Assembly (NCBI GenBank): GCA_017462825.1
Contig: JAFTQI010000007.1
Span: forward strand, 1 to 64,000
DNA length: 64,000 nucleotides
Origin: Clostridia bacterium
Lineage (GTDB): Bacteria > Bacillota_A > Clostridia > Christensenellales > Borkfalkiaceae
Direction: 5' to 3'
Below the pieces are notes generated by a model. That model made no database searches. It worked only from the letters and a program-made list of their open reading frames with translations, and was not told where the DNA came from. A program made the position numbers and the translations under genes. Below, piece by piece: positions 1 to 8,205 of the stretch. The number at the start of each line of letters is the position of its first letter. Within the stretch, counting starts at the first letter, position 1.

Positions 1-58
1 CTCGAACCCATGTTACCACCGTGAAAGGGTGGTGTCTTAACCGCTTGACCAACGGGCC
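1..58 (-). tRNA. tRNA-Glu (TTC), cut by the window edge
   Basis: On the minus strand this matches the first 58 nt of the complete tRNA-Glu at 225-299 base for base. The 5' acceptor strand GGCCCGT starts at 58, and the anticodon stem CCACC/GGTGG encloses loop CTTTCAC, giving anticodon TTC. The 3' acceptor strand and CCA lie outside the window. It is the most downstream visible gene of the tRNA cluster. Confidence 0.93.
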
Positions 59-83
59 GTATTTAAATTATATTCTTCTATTT

Positions 84-187
84 TTGTGACCCGTACGGGG
101 GCTTTCGCTTCACTCAAAGAAAATCAAAGATTTTCCAAACCACGTTCCCACCGTGTAAGCTGATTTTTATTCGCTTGAGTGCGGGTC
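84..187 (-). pseudogene. Degenerate tRNA-Glu copy
   Basis: The minus strand starts GACCCGC and ends GTACGGGTCACA, so the outer acceptor pairs can still form. Inside it keeps pieces that align in order with the intact tRNA-Glu at 225-299: TCAAGCG of the D arm, ACACGGTGG of the anticodon 3' side, and a T-arm-like GTGGTTTGG. The 5' half of the anticodon stem is lost. About 30 nt, including the hairpin GAAAATC-TTT-GATTTTC, sit where the T loop should close. It is flanked by two good tRNA-Glu copies and is probably a decayed tandem duplicate. A folded non-tRNA transcript cannot be excluded. Confidence 0.7.
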
Positions 188-224
188 ATCTATATGAATA
201 ACGGAATTTTCGTTTGTTGGCTTG

Positions 225-299
225 TGGTGACCCGTACGGGACTCGAACCCATGTTACCACCGTGAAAGGGTGGTGTCTTAACCGCTTGACCAACGGGCC
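225..299 (-). tRNA. tRNA-Glu (TTC)
   Basis: Complete cloverleaf on the minus strand. Acceptor GGCCCGT pairs with ACGGGTC (one G-T wobble), the anticodon loop CTTTCAC gives TTC, the T loop is GTTCGAG, the discriminator is A73, and CCA is encoded at 225-227. It reads glutamate GAA/GAG codons. It lies downstream of tRNA-Met and tRNA-fMet in one array. Confidence 0.97.
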
Positions 300-330
300 C
301 TATATAAAACGAAAATTCCGTGTATTGTCT

Positions 331-407
331 TGGTAGCGGCGATGAGATTCGAACTTATGACCTATCGGGTATGAACCGATCGCTCTAACCAACTAAGCTA
401 CGCCGCC
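331..407 (-). tRNA. tRNA-Met (CAT), elongator
   Basis: Cloverleaf on the minus strand starting GGCGGCGTAGCTTAG. The anticodon stem ATCGG/CCGAT encloses loop TTCATAC, giving CAT. The acceptor is GGCGGCG/CGCCGCT with discriminator A, and CCA is encoded at 331-333. The 5' end resembles Bacillus elongator tRNA-Met and lacks initiator marks. A lysidine-type tRNA-Ile(CAT) is a less likely alternative. Confidence 0.93.
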
Positions 408-410
408 ATC

Positions 411-487
<77 letters not shown>

Positions 488-540
488 ATATGTTCTATTT
501 TAAGCGACATTGCTACAACGCCACCCAAAACAGCTTTATA

Positions 541-569
541 ATAATACTAAAAACAAATCCGTTTGTCAA
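541..569 (-). promoter_or_regulatory. Promoter of the tRNA cluster
   Basis: On the minus strand TTGACA (564-569) and TATTAT (541-546) are separated by 17 nt, in the AT-rich leader upstream of tRNA-fMet. This is the best sigma-A type match ahead of the array. The transcript would start near 534 and carry about a 45-nt leader before fMet. Confidence 0.6.
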
Positions 570-625
570 CTGTTTTTTTAGCATTTTCGCAAAAAAATTG
601 GAAAAAGTAAAAAAAAGTTCTTTCA

Positions 626-655
626 CAAAAAAACGCGGCCCTTTTTCAAGCCGCG
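626..655 (-). terminator. Rho-independent terminator after the 48-residue ORF
   Basis: On the minus strand the stem CGCGGC/GCCGCG has a 10-nt loop and is followed by seven U. It starts 6 nt after the stop codon of the small ORF and would end the spoIVA transcript before the tRNA promoter. Confidence 0.85.
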
Positions 656-660
656 CCCTT

Positions 661-807
661 TTATATCCTTTCGCCGTTTGCCCCGTCCGTCTTGGGCGGA
701 GGCAAACTTTCTTTATTCTCTTCCTTTAACGTTGCGATATAGTTCGCGTACTCTTCTTCTGTGATTTTCGGCACTTTTTCTTTCTTGGTCTTTTGGATTT
801 TACTCAT
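661..807 (-). CDS. 48-residue Lys/Glu-rich protein behind spoIVA
   Basis: A short ORF that starts MSKIQKTKKEKVPKITEEEY and ends with a Pro/Gly-containing tail. GGGGG lies 6 nt before the ATG, and a textbook terminator follows directly after the stop, so it looks like a real gene although only 48 codons long. It begins 61 nt downstream of the spoIVA stop on the same strand and is probably the last gene of that transcript, so a sporulation role is possible by context only. No signal peptide, membrane segment or cysteine is present. I recognise no family. Confidence 0.6.
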   Translation of the reverse strand: MSKIQKTKKEKVPKITEEEYANYIATLKEENKESLPPPKTDGANGERI

Positions 808-868
808 CGCTAACCCCCAATGGCTTTTGTATGAGTATGCCCTCTTTCCCGAGCTTTTATTCCCTACT

Positions 869-2338
869 CTAAAAGAGTAGACAAAACAAATTCGTCTTTC
901 CTTCGTTCACGATTTTGGTAACCGTCCGACGCACTTTTTTGCGCAATTCCATTGGCATAGCGTTGCTCTTGACAGACAACTCATCTCCCACCAAACTCCG
1001 CAAAGACTTTCCGAAGATATTCGTTTCAAAGACCTTTTCCTGCCCTTCGTCATACGCATTGCGCGTTTCTTCAACGAACTCCTCTCCTTGCTGTTTCGTG
1101 CCGATAATCGGGCAAACCAAACCCGTCACGTCCACTTTCACGATATGGTAACCCGTTGCTTTTGCCTTAAATTCCACACCGTACCCCGCGCCTTTTTTGA
1201 TAAGCTTCGGCTTTTGCAGTTCGTACTCGTCTTCCTGCGGATACACGATTCCGTACCCGTTTTCTTCCGCATTTTTTAAGGCGTCCTTGACCTTCGCATA
1301 TTCCTTTTTTACACATGCGAATGCCTGCAAATATTGCATGAGCGCAAGGTCGTCGTCAATGGACTCGCCGCATACCTGCCCTAACGCTTTATAAAAAGCG
1401 AACTCTTTTACGCCCACTGTAATTTCCGCTTTCCCCACTCCCAAATCCATGCGGATTTCTTCAGGATTCAAAAAGTCGGATTCAGCGTCGAAAAGGTTTT
1501 CGAACGCAAAACAATCTCGCATTTTTTTGACGCACACTGCCGCGCCCTTTACCTTTTCGAGTAGCGCAGACACCGCACAATCGGTTTCGGGGAAAGATTG
1601 CAGCCATTTGGGAATCTTCACGTCAATACGGGTGACGGGGAATTCAAAAAGAGCTTTTTGGAGCAGTTCCAAAATTTCCTTTTCCCCCATCTTTTCCACA
1701 TTCAACGCGACCACGGGTACGCCGTATTTCTCCTCGAGCGATTTTTTCAACGCAGTTACCGAGCTAGGTTTTTGACAGTTCAAAACCACAATAAACGGCT
1801 TCCCGATTTCCTTTAATTCTTCCACCGTGCGAGCTTCCGCGCTTTCGTAGTTCGCTCGCGGAATTTCCGTTACCGAGCCGTCAGTCGTCACCAAAACCCC
1901 AATCGTTGAATGCTCGCGGATTACCTTTTGCGTGCCCACCTCCGCCGCTTTTTCAAAAGGCATTGCGTTCTCGTGCCAAGGCGTTTTGACCAATCTCGGT
2001 GCGCCCTCTTCCTCAAAACCGCTCGCCCCTTCTACTGCAAACCCAACGCAGTCCACGAGCCGAATACTCGCTTCCGCGCCGTTGGACACGGCAATTTTCG
2101 CCGCTTTTGCCGGAACAAATTTCGGCTCGGTCGTCATCACCGTTTTCCCTGCCGCCGCTTGGGGCAGTTCGTCAATCATCACGCTTTTTTCCTGCTCGCT
2201 TGCCTTAGGAATCACGAGCGTTTCCATAAAACGCTTGATAAAAGTCGATTTTCCCGTTCTAACCGGCCCGACGACGCCGATATAGATATCCCCGTTCGTG
2301 CGATTCGCAATATCTTCGTATACGCTGTAATTTTCCAT
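869..2338 (-). CDS. spoIVA: Stage IV sporulation protein A (coat morphogenetic ATPase)
   Basis: 489 residues, the usual length of SpoIVA (about 490). The N-terminal TRAFAC-type ATPase domain has the P-loop GPVRTGKST near residue 24 and a DCVGF switch-like motif near 96. A long middle region and a short hydrophobic C-terminus (NLFCLLF) match the membrane-targeting tail of the family. In the family it polymerises with ATP hydrolysis on the forespore outer membrane and forms the basement layer for coat and cortex assembly. The ATG is preceded by GGGAGG 6 nt upstream. Its presence implies that the host makes endospores. Confidence 0.96.
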   Translation of the reverse strand: MENYSVYEDIANRTNGDIYIGVVGPVRTGKSTFIKRFMETLVIPKASEQEKSVMIDELPQAAAGKTVMTTEPKFVPAKAAKIAVSNGAEASIRLVDCVGFAVEGASGFEEEGAPRLVKTPWHENAMPFEKAAEVGTQKVIREHSTIGVLVTTDGSVTEIPRANYESAEARTVEELKEIGKPFIVVLNCQKPSSVTALKKSLEEKYGVPVVALNVEKMGEKEILELLQKALFEFPVTRIDVKIPKWLQSFPETDCAVSALLEKVKGAAVCVKKMRDCFAFENLFDAESDFLNPEEIRMDLGVGKAEITVGVKEFAFYKALGQVCGESIDDDLALMQYLQAFACVKKEYAKVKDALKNAEENGYGIVYPQEDEYELQKPKLIKKGAGYGVEFKAKATGYHIVKVDVTGLVCPIIGTKQQGEEFVEETRNAYDEGQEKVFETNIFGKSLRSLVGDELSVKSNAMPMELRKKVRRTVTKIVNEGKTNLFCLLF

Positions 2339-2362
2339 CTACGACCTCCCATCGTATTTGCG

Positions 2363-2408
2363 AAAAAAAATCTCCGCATAAAACCCTACGGCTTACTATA
2401 TGCGGAGA
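2363..2408 (-). terminator. Terminator between the HEAT-repeat gene and spoIVA
   Basis: On the minus strand TCTCCGCATA pairs with the TATGCGGAGA arm around a loop of about 20 nt and runs into eight U. It separates the upstream hslO-TPR-HEAT operon from spoIVA, whose start is 25 nt further on, so spoIVA needs read-through or a promoter within or near this hairpin. Confidence 0.85.
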
Positions 2409-2432
2409 ATGCTTTGCGTATGCTATTTTATT

Positions 2433-3251
2433 TTAATTTTTCATTCCTTCCTTTGCGGAAGCGTCCTCGATTGCTAAATAGTCCTTATCCTGCGAGAAAT
2501 CTCTCGGCTCGTTATACTCGCCGCCCAGTGCCTCAATGGCGTATTTGAGCTCTTGGAATTCCACAAAACCGATGGAACGGTCGTCGATACGCTCTAAAAG
2601 ATAGGGCAAAGCGCGGTCGTCACCGTACGCCGCAAGATAACTTGCGCGCATCGGCGTTTTTTCGTCGCCAAGGCGGAATTCTTTGAGCAAAATCTCAAAC
2701 ACCCAATCCTCCTTATTCTTAACGCGCGAGAGAATCTCAAGCATATATTCCGTTGCAAGACCCTTTTCATACGCTTCCTTTACCCGTCCTTTCACTTCGT
2801 CCGCATGCAAGCGGAAAATGTCCGCCACGTCGCTGCGCACGTCCTCGTCCAAACGGTTTTCCGTCAAAATCGCAAAATACGCGTCAAACGCCTTTTCGTC
2901 GTCGCCAAGCAGGTTGATAGCGTAAGAAACGGTCTGCGTATCGTCGCCCGCAAGCAAAGGCAGCAGCGTTTCCGCCGCGCCGCGCGATTCGATTTCCGTG
3001 CACAAAAACTCGGGCACGGGTACGTCCTCGGCAAGGTGGGCTTGAAGCATTTCCACAAGCTCCAAATCGGTCGCTTTCGCGTAATATTGCTTGGGCGTAC
3101 ACCCAATTTTCGCAATAAAGGTATCCCCGAATTTTTTATAAAGTTTAGGGATAATGTCCTCCCATTCACGTTCGGTATGTTTCTTTTTATTTTCGGACAT
3201 ATACTGCGCAAGTTTTTCGTCAAACAATCCGTCAAAATCTATGAGTTTCAT
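2433..3251 (-). CDS. HEAT-like helical repeat protein
   Basis: 272 residues, almost wholly alpha-helical by inspection, acidic, with repeated helix pairs such as AAETLLPLLAGDDTQTVSYA (residues 91-110) and RALPYLLERI (about 212-221). These resemble HEAT or PBS-lyase-like repeats. There is no signal peptide or membrane segment, so it is probably cytoplasmic. The ATG overlaps the stop of the upstream TPR gene (ATGA), suggesting translational coupling and a shared complex with that protein. Function is unknown; scaffold or SEC-C-associated HEAT proteins are the nearest comparison. A strong terminator follows. Confidence 0.7.
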   Translation of the reverse strand: MKLIDFDGLFDEKLAQYMSENKKKHTEREWEDIIPKLYKKFGDTFIAKIGCTPKQYYAKATDLELVEMLQAHLAEDVPVPEFLCTEIESRGAAETLLPLLAGDDTQTVSYAINLLGDDEKAFDAYFAILTENRLDEDVRSDVADIFRLHADEVKGRVKEAYEKGLATEYMLEILSRVKNKEDWVFEILLKEFRLGDEKTPMRASYLAAYGDDRALPYLLERIDDRSIGFVEFQELKYAIEALGGEYNEPRDFSQDKDYLAIEDASAKEGMKN

Positions 3252-4975
3252 GCATTTTCTCCGTCGTTATTTGTATTTGTTTCCGCGTTTTGGATAGCAT
3301 ACTCGCCAAGAGCATACGACATCAAAACGCGCGTTTTTGCAAGATTCGCGTCAAAGGAATAAGCAACGTTTTCAGGGTTATTGCCAAGCTCTTTGAGTCC
3401 CGAAAGCATAAAAATCGCGCAAGCGCAATCGTCGGTGTTGTCCACCAAATCCAAGGCGTTTGCCTTTTCTAAAGCGCGATAGAGCGTTTCCGCGGCAGAC
3501 TTGATTTTCTCGCCGTGCATTTCGCTCAAAATCACGAATTTAGACCCCACTTTCGCATAGCCTTCAACATATTTCGCGCGGCGTTTTCTGCCGATTTTGA
3601 TACGCGGCAAGAAAATTTCGCGGTAAATACTGCAAAGCACCAAGCCCAACTCCATATCCTCGTTGCGCTCCATGAGCATACGCAACGTTTCAATTTTCAA
3701 CGCGTCGAGCACTTCAAAATCAAGCAAAACGTCTTGTATAAAATCGTCCGCGCGCACGTGCACCGCCGTTGCAAGCGCCAAATACTGCAAATCGTGGTCC
3801 GCGCCGTCCATTTCGTCAAAACACCACGAAAAATATCCGTCGTGCAAGACGAGTAAACCAAAAATTTGCGCTTCGTCCTTAGGCATACCGCCCACTTTAA
3901 GCAAGGACGCGCAACGTTCCTCCCGCTCATTTTGCGGTAAATGGTAAAAATAGGTAAATTCGGGTTTTTCAATTTCCCCGTCCTCGTCCGCGCGGTAAGA
4001 GCGTAAGGCTTTGAGATAATATTTCGCGACTTCCGCATCGGGATAAACCGTGCAAAGCCGATCCAAAATCTTTTCCGTTTCTTCTTCATATCCGCTCTTA
4101 TAAGCGGCAACTGCTTGAAAATAAAGCATACGCCCGTCATACGGCATTTTATCGTCTAAAAGGCGGAAAGTCTTGTATGCCTGCTCGTGCAAACCGTTTT
4201 CACAGCAAACGGTGGCGACCTTATAAATATCGTCCGTATTTTCTATTTTCCGTTCGCACAGCCGATAGGCTATTTCCTTGCTTTCATCACTCCTGCCCTG
4301 CTCCAAATACACGGCGGCAAGGGTCGCTAAAGCGCGAATATCGTCGGGGTCGTCTTCAAGGAGCGCAAGGCAAATCTTTTCCGCTTCGTCCTTTTCCCCT
4401 GCGAGCAAGTGTGCCACCGCTTGCATTTCTTTTGCTGAAACGTATTCTTTCGCTCCTTTTGCAATTTTGGAAAACTCTGCAATTGCGCGCTTGCAATCCC
4501 CCATCTTTAACGCTTTTGAGCCAAGCGACACTTCTTTGGAATAATCCGCAAGCTCAGGCGGGTACACAAAACGAAATCTATCTTTCTTCTTCACCGAAAA
4601 GGCTTCCGCAATATCCAGCTTCGTTTCGGGCGGAATGGTGTCGTCCACGTCGATGAGTTTATTATAATAATACGCGGACTGACTCTCGTTGCCAAGGTTT
4701 AAAAAGTTAACGGCCAGACTTTCGTACACTTCGGGCAAATCGTCCTCGTGCGCAATATCTAAAAGCTGAAAAAGGCAGTTTATCGCCGAACCGTGCAAGC
4801 CCATCGCCTCGTAAATATCCGCAAGGCGCGCGAAAACGTCGGGATCGTTGCCGTGCTCCTCCTGCTCCTTATGCGCAAGACGAAGCGCGGGAAGAAACTT
4901 CCCGTCGTTATAGAATTTATCCGCTAATTTCCCCAGCGTTTTTCGGCTGAAATCAATCGCTTTCGTGTTGCCCAT
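3248..4975 (-). CDS. TPR-repeat protein
   Basis: 575 residues. The first half has clear tetratricopeptide-type helix pairs (for example LARLAYKEQ-like pairs near residues 30-130 and AVAHLLAGEKDEAEKICLAL near 185-204). The second half (about 320-575) is helical but without obvious TPR consensus. No signal peptide is present. Such proteins are protein-protein interaction platforms; no enzyme motif is visible. It overlaps the HEAT gene by 4 nt and starts 21 nt after hslO, so the three are one operon. The start MGNTKAIDF follows AAAAGAAGGGTACTT, a weak but usable ribosome site. Confidence 0.8.
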   Translation of the reverse strand: MGNTKAIDFSRKTLGKLADKFYNDGKFLPALRLAHKEQEEHGNDPDVFARLADIYEAMGLHGSAINCLFQLLDIAHEDDLPEVYESLAVNFLNLGNESQSAYYYNKLIDVDDTIPPETKLDIAEAFSVKKKDRFRFVYPPELADYSKEVSLGSKALKMGDCKRAIAEFSKIAKGAKEYVSAKEMQAVAHLLAGEKDEAEKICLALLEDDPDDIRALATLAAVYLEQGRSDESKEIAYRLCERKIENTDDIYKVATVCCENGLHEQAYKTFRLLDDKMPYDGRMLYFQAVAAYKSGYEEETEKILDRLCTVYPDAEVAKYYLKALRSYRADEDGEIEKPEFTYFYHLPQNEREERCASLLKVGGMPKDEAQIFGLLVLHDGYFSWCFDEMDGADHDLQYLALATAVHVRADDFIQDVLLDFEVLDALKIETLRMLMERNEDMELGLVLCSIYREIFLPRIKIGRKRRAKYVEGYAKVGSKFVILSEMHGEKIKSAAETLYRALEKANALDLVDNTDDCACAIFMLSGLKELGNNPENVAYSFDANLAKTRVLMSYALGEYAIQNAETNTNNDGENA

Positions 4976-4996
4976 AAGTACCCTTCTTTTCCATTT

Positions 4997-5851
4997 TTAT
5001 CCTTCGTTTTTCGGAAAAAGACGGTCGGCGTCTTCTTCCGTAAATTCGTAGTCCGTATTGCAATAATGACAATGAATCCGCGCCGCGCCGTCCTCTTTAA
5101 TGATTTGCCGAAGCTGCGTTTCGCCAAGCGACACGAGTACGCGCAATAAATATCTTCTCGAACAGTTGCATTTATACTTCGCCGTCCGTTCTTCCCAAAC
5201 CCGTTTGTCGATATCAAAATCCCCTTCGGCAACCGCCTTAGCGCCTTGCGCTTTTACCTTTTCCAAAAGTTCAGCTAAATCCAATGCCTGCACCTTGTCT
5301 TGCGTAGTAAGCGGCGCAAAAGGCAACGGCTGCACGGCGATTACGCCTGCGAATACACAGTCCCCTTTTTCGTCGAATTCCACGTTCGTTTTAATACGCG
5401 TGGGGAGTTGTTCGCTAATACGGAAATATTCCTCAAAGGCTTCGTCCACTCCGCCGTTTTGCGGCAAAGCGCATGAACCGACGAAAGGCCTGCTGTACCC
5501 GTCGTCACGGATAATCGTGAGCGAACCGCCCCTGCCGAATAGATTCAACGCGGACATGCCCCCTCCCATTTTTATATTTCCGATATAACCGCGCATAAAA
5601 AGATTTTGATTACCCGAGACGGCAATTTCGTCACATGCACCGTCCGATTTCAAGGAAAGGGAAATCTCGCCAACGGCGTTTTTCAAGCACGCGCTCATAA
5701 AGGTCATTGCGGAAATCGCTTTCCCGAAAACAAGCGCGGAGTCTTGCGATAACTGATGGCGTTTGATACCTTCCTTGACAAGCTCCGTCGTGTCCGCCAG
5801 TGTGAGCGAGACTTGACTGTCATATATTAAGGTGCGAAGTAAATTTTTCAT
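4997..5851 (-). CDS. hslO: Hsp33 redox-regulated chaperone
   Basis: 284 residues, the normal length. The C-terminal zinc/redox switch is complete: CNC at about residues 233-235 and CHYC at about 266-269. The N-terminal domain has the family's GGGMSALNLFGRGGSL segment. In the family the zinc-bound reduced form is inactive; oxidation of the four cysteines and unfolding turn it into an ATP-independent holdase. It follows the methyltransferase gene by 2 nt and precedes the TPR gene, so it is probably co-transcribed. An oxidative-stress chaperone fits an anaerobe exposed to air. Confidence 0.96.
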   Translation of the reverse strand: MKNLLRTLIYDSQVSLTLADTTELVKEGIKRHQLSQDSALVFGKAISAMTFMSACLKNAVGEISLSLKSDGACDEIAVSGNQNLFMRGYIGNIKMGGGMSALNLFGRGGSLTIIRDDGYSRPFVGSCALPQNGGVDEAFEEYFRISEQLPTRIKTNVEFDEKGDCVFAGVIAVQPLPFAPLTTQDKVQALDLAELLEKVKAQGAKAVAEGDFDIDKRVWEERTAKYKCNCSRRYLLRVLVSLGETQLRQIIKEDGAARIHCHYCNTDYEFTEEDADRLFPKNEG

Positions 5852-5853
5852 AA

Positions 5854-6588
5854 TTAATTCCTTTGCGCTAAAAAAGTCAAACGGTCGGCGGTAGTCTTGT
5901 CCTCGCCCAAATGCCCCTCAATAGAAAGCACGCTAAAACCGCACTCCCTCAATACCGTGATAATTTCCGCTTCCGTATATATATACTGTCTATGGCGTTC
6001 GTCCAAGCGTTCAAACGCACCGTCTTGGCGTTTGACAAACAAAGTGACGTCCATCGTTACACCGTCCGTTTCGGGCTTGTTAAAGCTCATATACGTAACC
6101 TCATCGCGGTCGTCTACGCATACAGTATCTGCAATTTTTAATCGGATTTTTCTTTCCGAGCTGACGTCAAAAAGGAAAACCCCCCCTTTTTTAAGCGCCG
6201 CTTTCACCGATTTGAACGCTTTTGTAAGCTTGGCTTTGGGTATATAGTTCACACAATCGTTGATAGCCGTTACGAAATCGTATTTCTTCGGAGTGCGAAA
6301 ACAGGTGATATCCCCTAAAAGATACTCGCTTCTTATCCCCTTTTTAAACGCCGTTTCCTGCGCATAATCGAGCATTTCGGGGGAAATATCCAAACCCGTC
6401 ATTTGATAACCCTGCTTTTGGAAAGCGCGCGTAAACCAGCCGCCGCCGCAACCCACGTCCAAACCGACGGACAAGGAAAACGCGCGGAGCTTTTCAATTA
6501 AATACTGCGACCAATTTTCATAGTCGCAGTCATCGTTTAAATATTCAAACCATTTGGCAAGATTTGCATACGCTGCTTTTCTTTCCAT
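5854..6588 (-). CDS. Class I SAM-dependent methyltransferase
   Basis: 244 residues. Motif I is VGLDVGCGGGWFTRAFQKQG (about residues 38-57), followed by the acidic residue of motif II in GLDISPEML and a motif IV-like FVTAINDCVNYI near 105. This is a Rossmann methyltransferase of the Methyltransf_25/UbiE-like type. The substrate cannot be read from the sequence. It is the first gene of the run into hslO (2-nt gap). The start MERKAAYANLAKWFEYLND follows TTATGGAGTAAACA, with GGAG 6 nt before the ATG. Confidence 0.85.
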   Translation of the reverse strand: MERKAAYANLAKWFEYLNDDCDYENWSQYLIEKLRAFSLSVGLDVGCGGGWFTRAFQKQGYQMTGLDISPEMLDYAQETAFKKGIRSEYLLGDITCFRTPKKYDFVTAINDCVNYIPKAKLTKAFKSVKAALKKGGVFLFDVSSERKIRLKIADTVCVDDRDEVTYMSFNKPETDGVTMDVTLFVKRQDGAFERLDERHRQYIYTEAEIITVLRECGFSVLSIEGHLGEDKTTADRLTFLAQRN

Positions 6589-6602
6589 TGTTTACTCCAT
6601 AA

Positions 6603-6637
6603 TACGTGACTTGAACGCGTCGCATTCAAGTCACGTA
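6603..6637 (-). terminator. 13-bp hairpin without U-tract between two genes
   Basis: TACGTGACTTGAA and its perfect complement TTCAAGTCACGTA are separated by 9 nt. The hairpin lies between the stop of the membrane-protein gene (6643) and the start of the methyltransferase gene (6588). Neither strand has a clear U-run after the stem, so it may be a processing or mRNA-stability hairpin, or a weak terminator, rather than a standard one. Confidence 0.45.
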
Positions 6638-6642
6638 AAATC

Positions 6643-7956
6643 TTATTTGTCGTTAAGCATCTTCGGCGGCTTCAACTTCGCCCCACGTTTCTTCTTACCG
6701 CGTGCAGCTTCTTCTTCCTGTAACGCGCGTTCGCGTTCGTCGAACTGCTTGTTGTATTCTACGTAGCGAAGATCATTCTTATGTTCTTCCGCATACGCTT
6801 CGTTATCTTCGATAATCGCTTGTTTGCTTTCACGCAATTTTTTCAAGTCGTCACGGTTAAAAGACTGCGGAAGTTCGTAAACTTGCAAGGAGTCGTCAAT
6901 CGGCTTAATCGGCCGTGCAACGAGCTTGGACCGTCCGTGCGAAAGAAGCATACGCTGATATTCGATTGCCGCTGCGCTGTCGTCCCCTGTAAGCTCCGTT
7001 TTGGAAGCGCCGTCTTTGCTGTAAATACCTCTGCCCACTTTCGCGCCTTGAATCTTCGGGTTGATATATTTATCAAATACCCATTGCGCGAAATCAAGCC
7101 ATACCAAAAGCGCATACGAAAGCCCGAAAACAAGCACAAGCACAATACCGAGCATCATAAGGAACGAACCGCCGATACCGAGCAAGATAAAAGGCAAAAG
7201 TGCCAACAAACCGAAAAATACCGTTTGCGGAAGCGTACCGATAGACATCAAGAAAGAGTTCTTGAAAAGAGTAAAGAAGCGCATTTTATAGTTTACGCCG
7301 AGCGCAATCATCCAAAAAGACATCATAAGCCCAAGCGCCATAAACAAATAACTCGCGCCTTGCGAAATTTTGAGCAGGACTCTTTGCCAATTCGGCATAT
7401 CGCCCATCACGAGCGAAAATTTCGAGAAATTAATCAAGGAGGAGGTAAGCATCAAAACAAGCGTAAAGAAAAGCGCCGTTTGCAACGCGTTTTTATAGTT
7501 AAGCTTTACGCCGCGCCAAAAATCGTTCGCAACGAAGATACCTTCCGTCCAAACCATATTTCTAATAACGTACATACCGCCAGCAAGCCCTACCGCCGCG
7601 ATAAAGCAAGTGAGAAAAATACCGATTTGCGTATAGAAATTCCCTTGCAAGGTCAGCCACTGAGAAACCCCTTGCAAATTCGGTTGCGCGGGATAACCAA
7701 GACCTATATTCGCACCGAACGGATAGGTCACGCTGTTCGTTTGCGCCATCATATCGCCGATAATAATCACCGCAAACAAGGGAATAAAGAAAATAATCGT
7801 CAAAAGGTTGACTTTAAAAATTTTCCCGAAGTTTCCCTTGAAAATATCCCAAAAGAGCGACCAACGGTTCGTAGGCAGCGTACTTCTCGCATATTCTTCA
7901 CTTCTCTCTTTGCCTTCCAACATACGGGTGATGAACCCTTTCTTCTGTTGCGCCAT
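6643..7956 (-). CDS. Multi-pass membrane protein, DUF624/YesL-like
   Basis: I start it at the ATG at 7956 (MAQQKKGFITRMLEGKE), which has GGAG 7 nt upstream; a longer reading to 7995 lacks a ribosome site. This gives 437 residues. By eye there are about six membrane segments between residues 47 and 290. The stretch after WSLFWDIFKGNFGKIFKVNL resembles the N-terminus of DUF624 (YesL) proteins, which often accompany sugar ABC importers. The last 140 residues are cytoplasmic, highly charged and end KKKRGAKLKPPKMLNDK. Function unknown. It is transcribed from its own promoter at 8057-8085, divergent from the lysine operon. Confidence 0.75.
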   Translation of the reverse strand: MAQQKKGFITRMLEGKERSEEYARSTLPTNRWSLFWDIFKGNFGKIFKVNLLTIIFFIPLFAVIIIGDMMAQTNSVTYPFGANIGLGYPAQPNLQGVSQWLTLQGNFYTQIGIFLTCFIAAVGLAGGMYVIRNMVWTEGIFVANDFWRGVKLNYKNALQTALFFTLVLMLTSSLINFSKFSLVMGDMPNWQRVLLKISQGASYLFMALGLMMSFWMIALGVNYKMRFFTLFKNSFLMSIGTLPQTVFFGLLALLPFILLGIGGSFLMMLGIVLVLVFGLSYALLVWLDFAQWVFDKYINPKIQGAKVGRGIYSKDGASKTELTGDDSAAAIEYQRMLLSHGRSKLVARPIKPIDDSLQVYELPQSFNRDDLKKLRESKQAIIEDNEAYAEEHKNDLRYVEYNKQFDERERALQEEEAARGKKKRGAKLKPPKMLNDK

Positions 7957-8056
7957 TTCAATACTCCAATTACTTTCTTCGTCCGCACTACGCACACTTA
8001 TGAATATATACTCATAACGAGCGCGCGCAAAACACGCGCGAGACGATTGCTTTTCT

Positions 8057-8085
8057 ATTTTACTACAATTTTGTGATTATTTCAA
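8057..8085 (-). promoter_or_regulatory. Promoter of the membrane-protein gene
   Basis: Minus strand: TTGAAA (8080-8085), 17-nt spacer, TAAAAT (8057-8062). It lies 100 nt upstream of the chosen ATG at 7956 and diverges from the lysine-operon promoter. Confidence 0.6.
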
Positions 8086-8167
8086 GGAATTTAAGGAAAA
8101 ATTTGAAATTATTTCGAGGATTTTTTATAAAAAAAACGCTAAAGCGGTATTTCTTTGTAAAAAAGCT

Positions 8168-8196
8168 TTGACTTTTCTTTTTTTATATGCTAAAAT
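8168..8196 (+). promoter_or_regulatory. Promoter of the lysine operon
   Basis: TTGACT (8168-8173), 17-nt spacer, TAAAAT (8191-8196). The expected start, about 8203, is a few nucleotides before the P1 stem of the riboswitch. Confidence 0.75.
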
Positions 8197-8205
8197 AAAT
8201 GCAAT

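Noticed and set aside
6781..8076. 431-residue plus-strand ORF
   Set aside because: It is the antisense shadow of the membrane-protein gene, very rich in Arg, His and Lys, with no family pattern.
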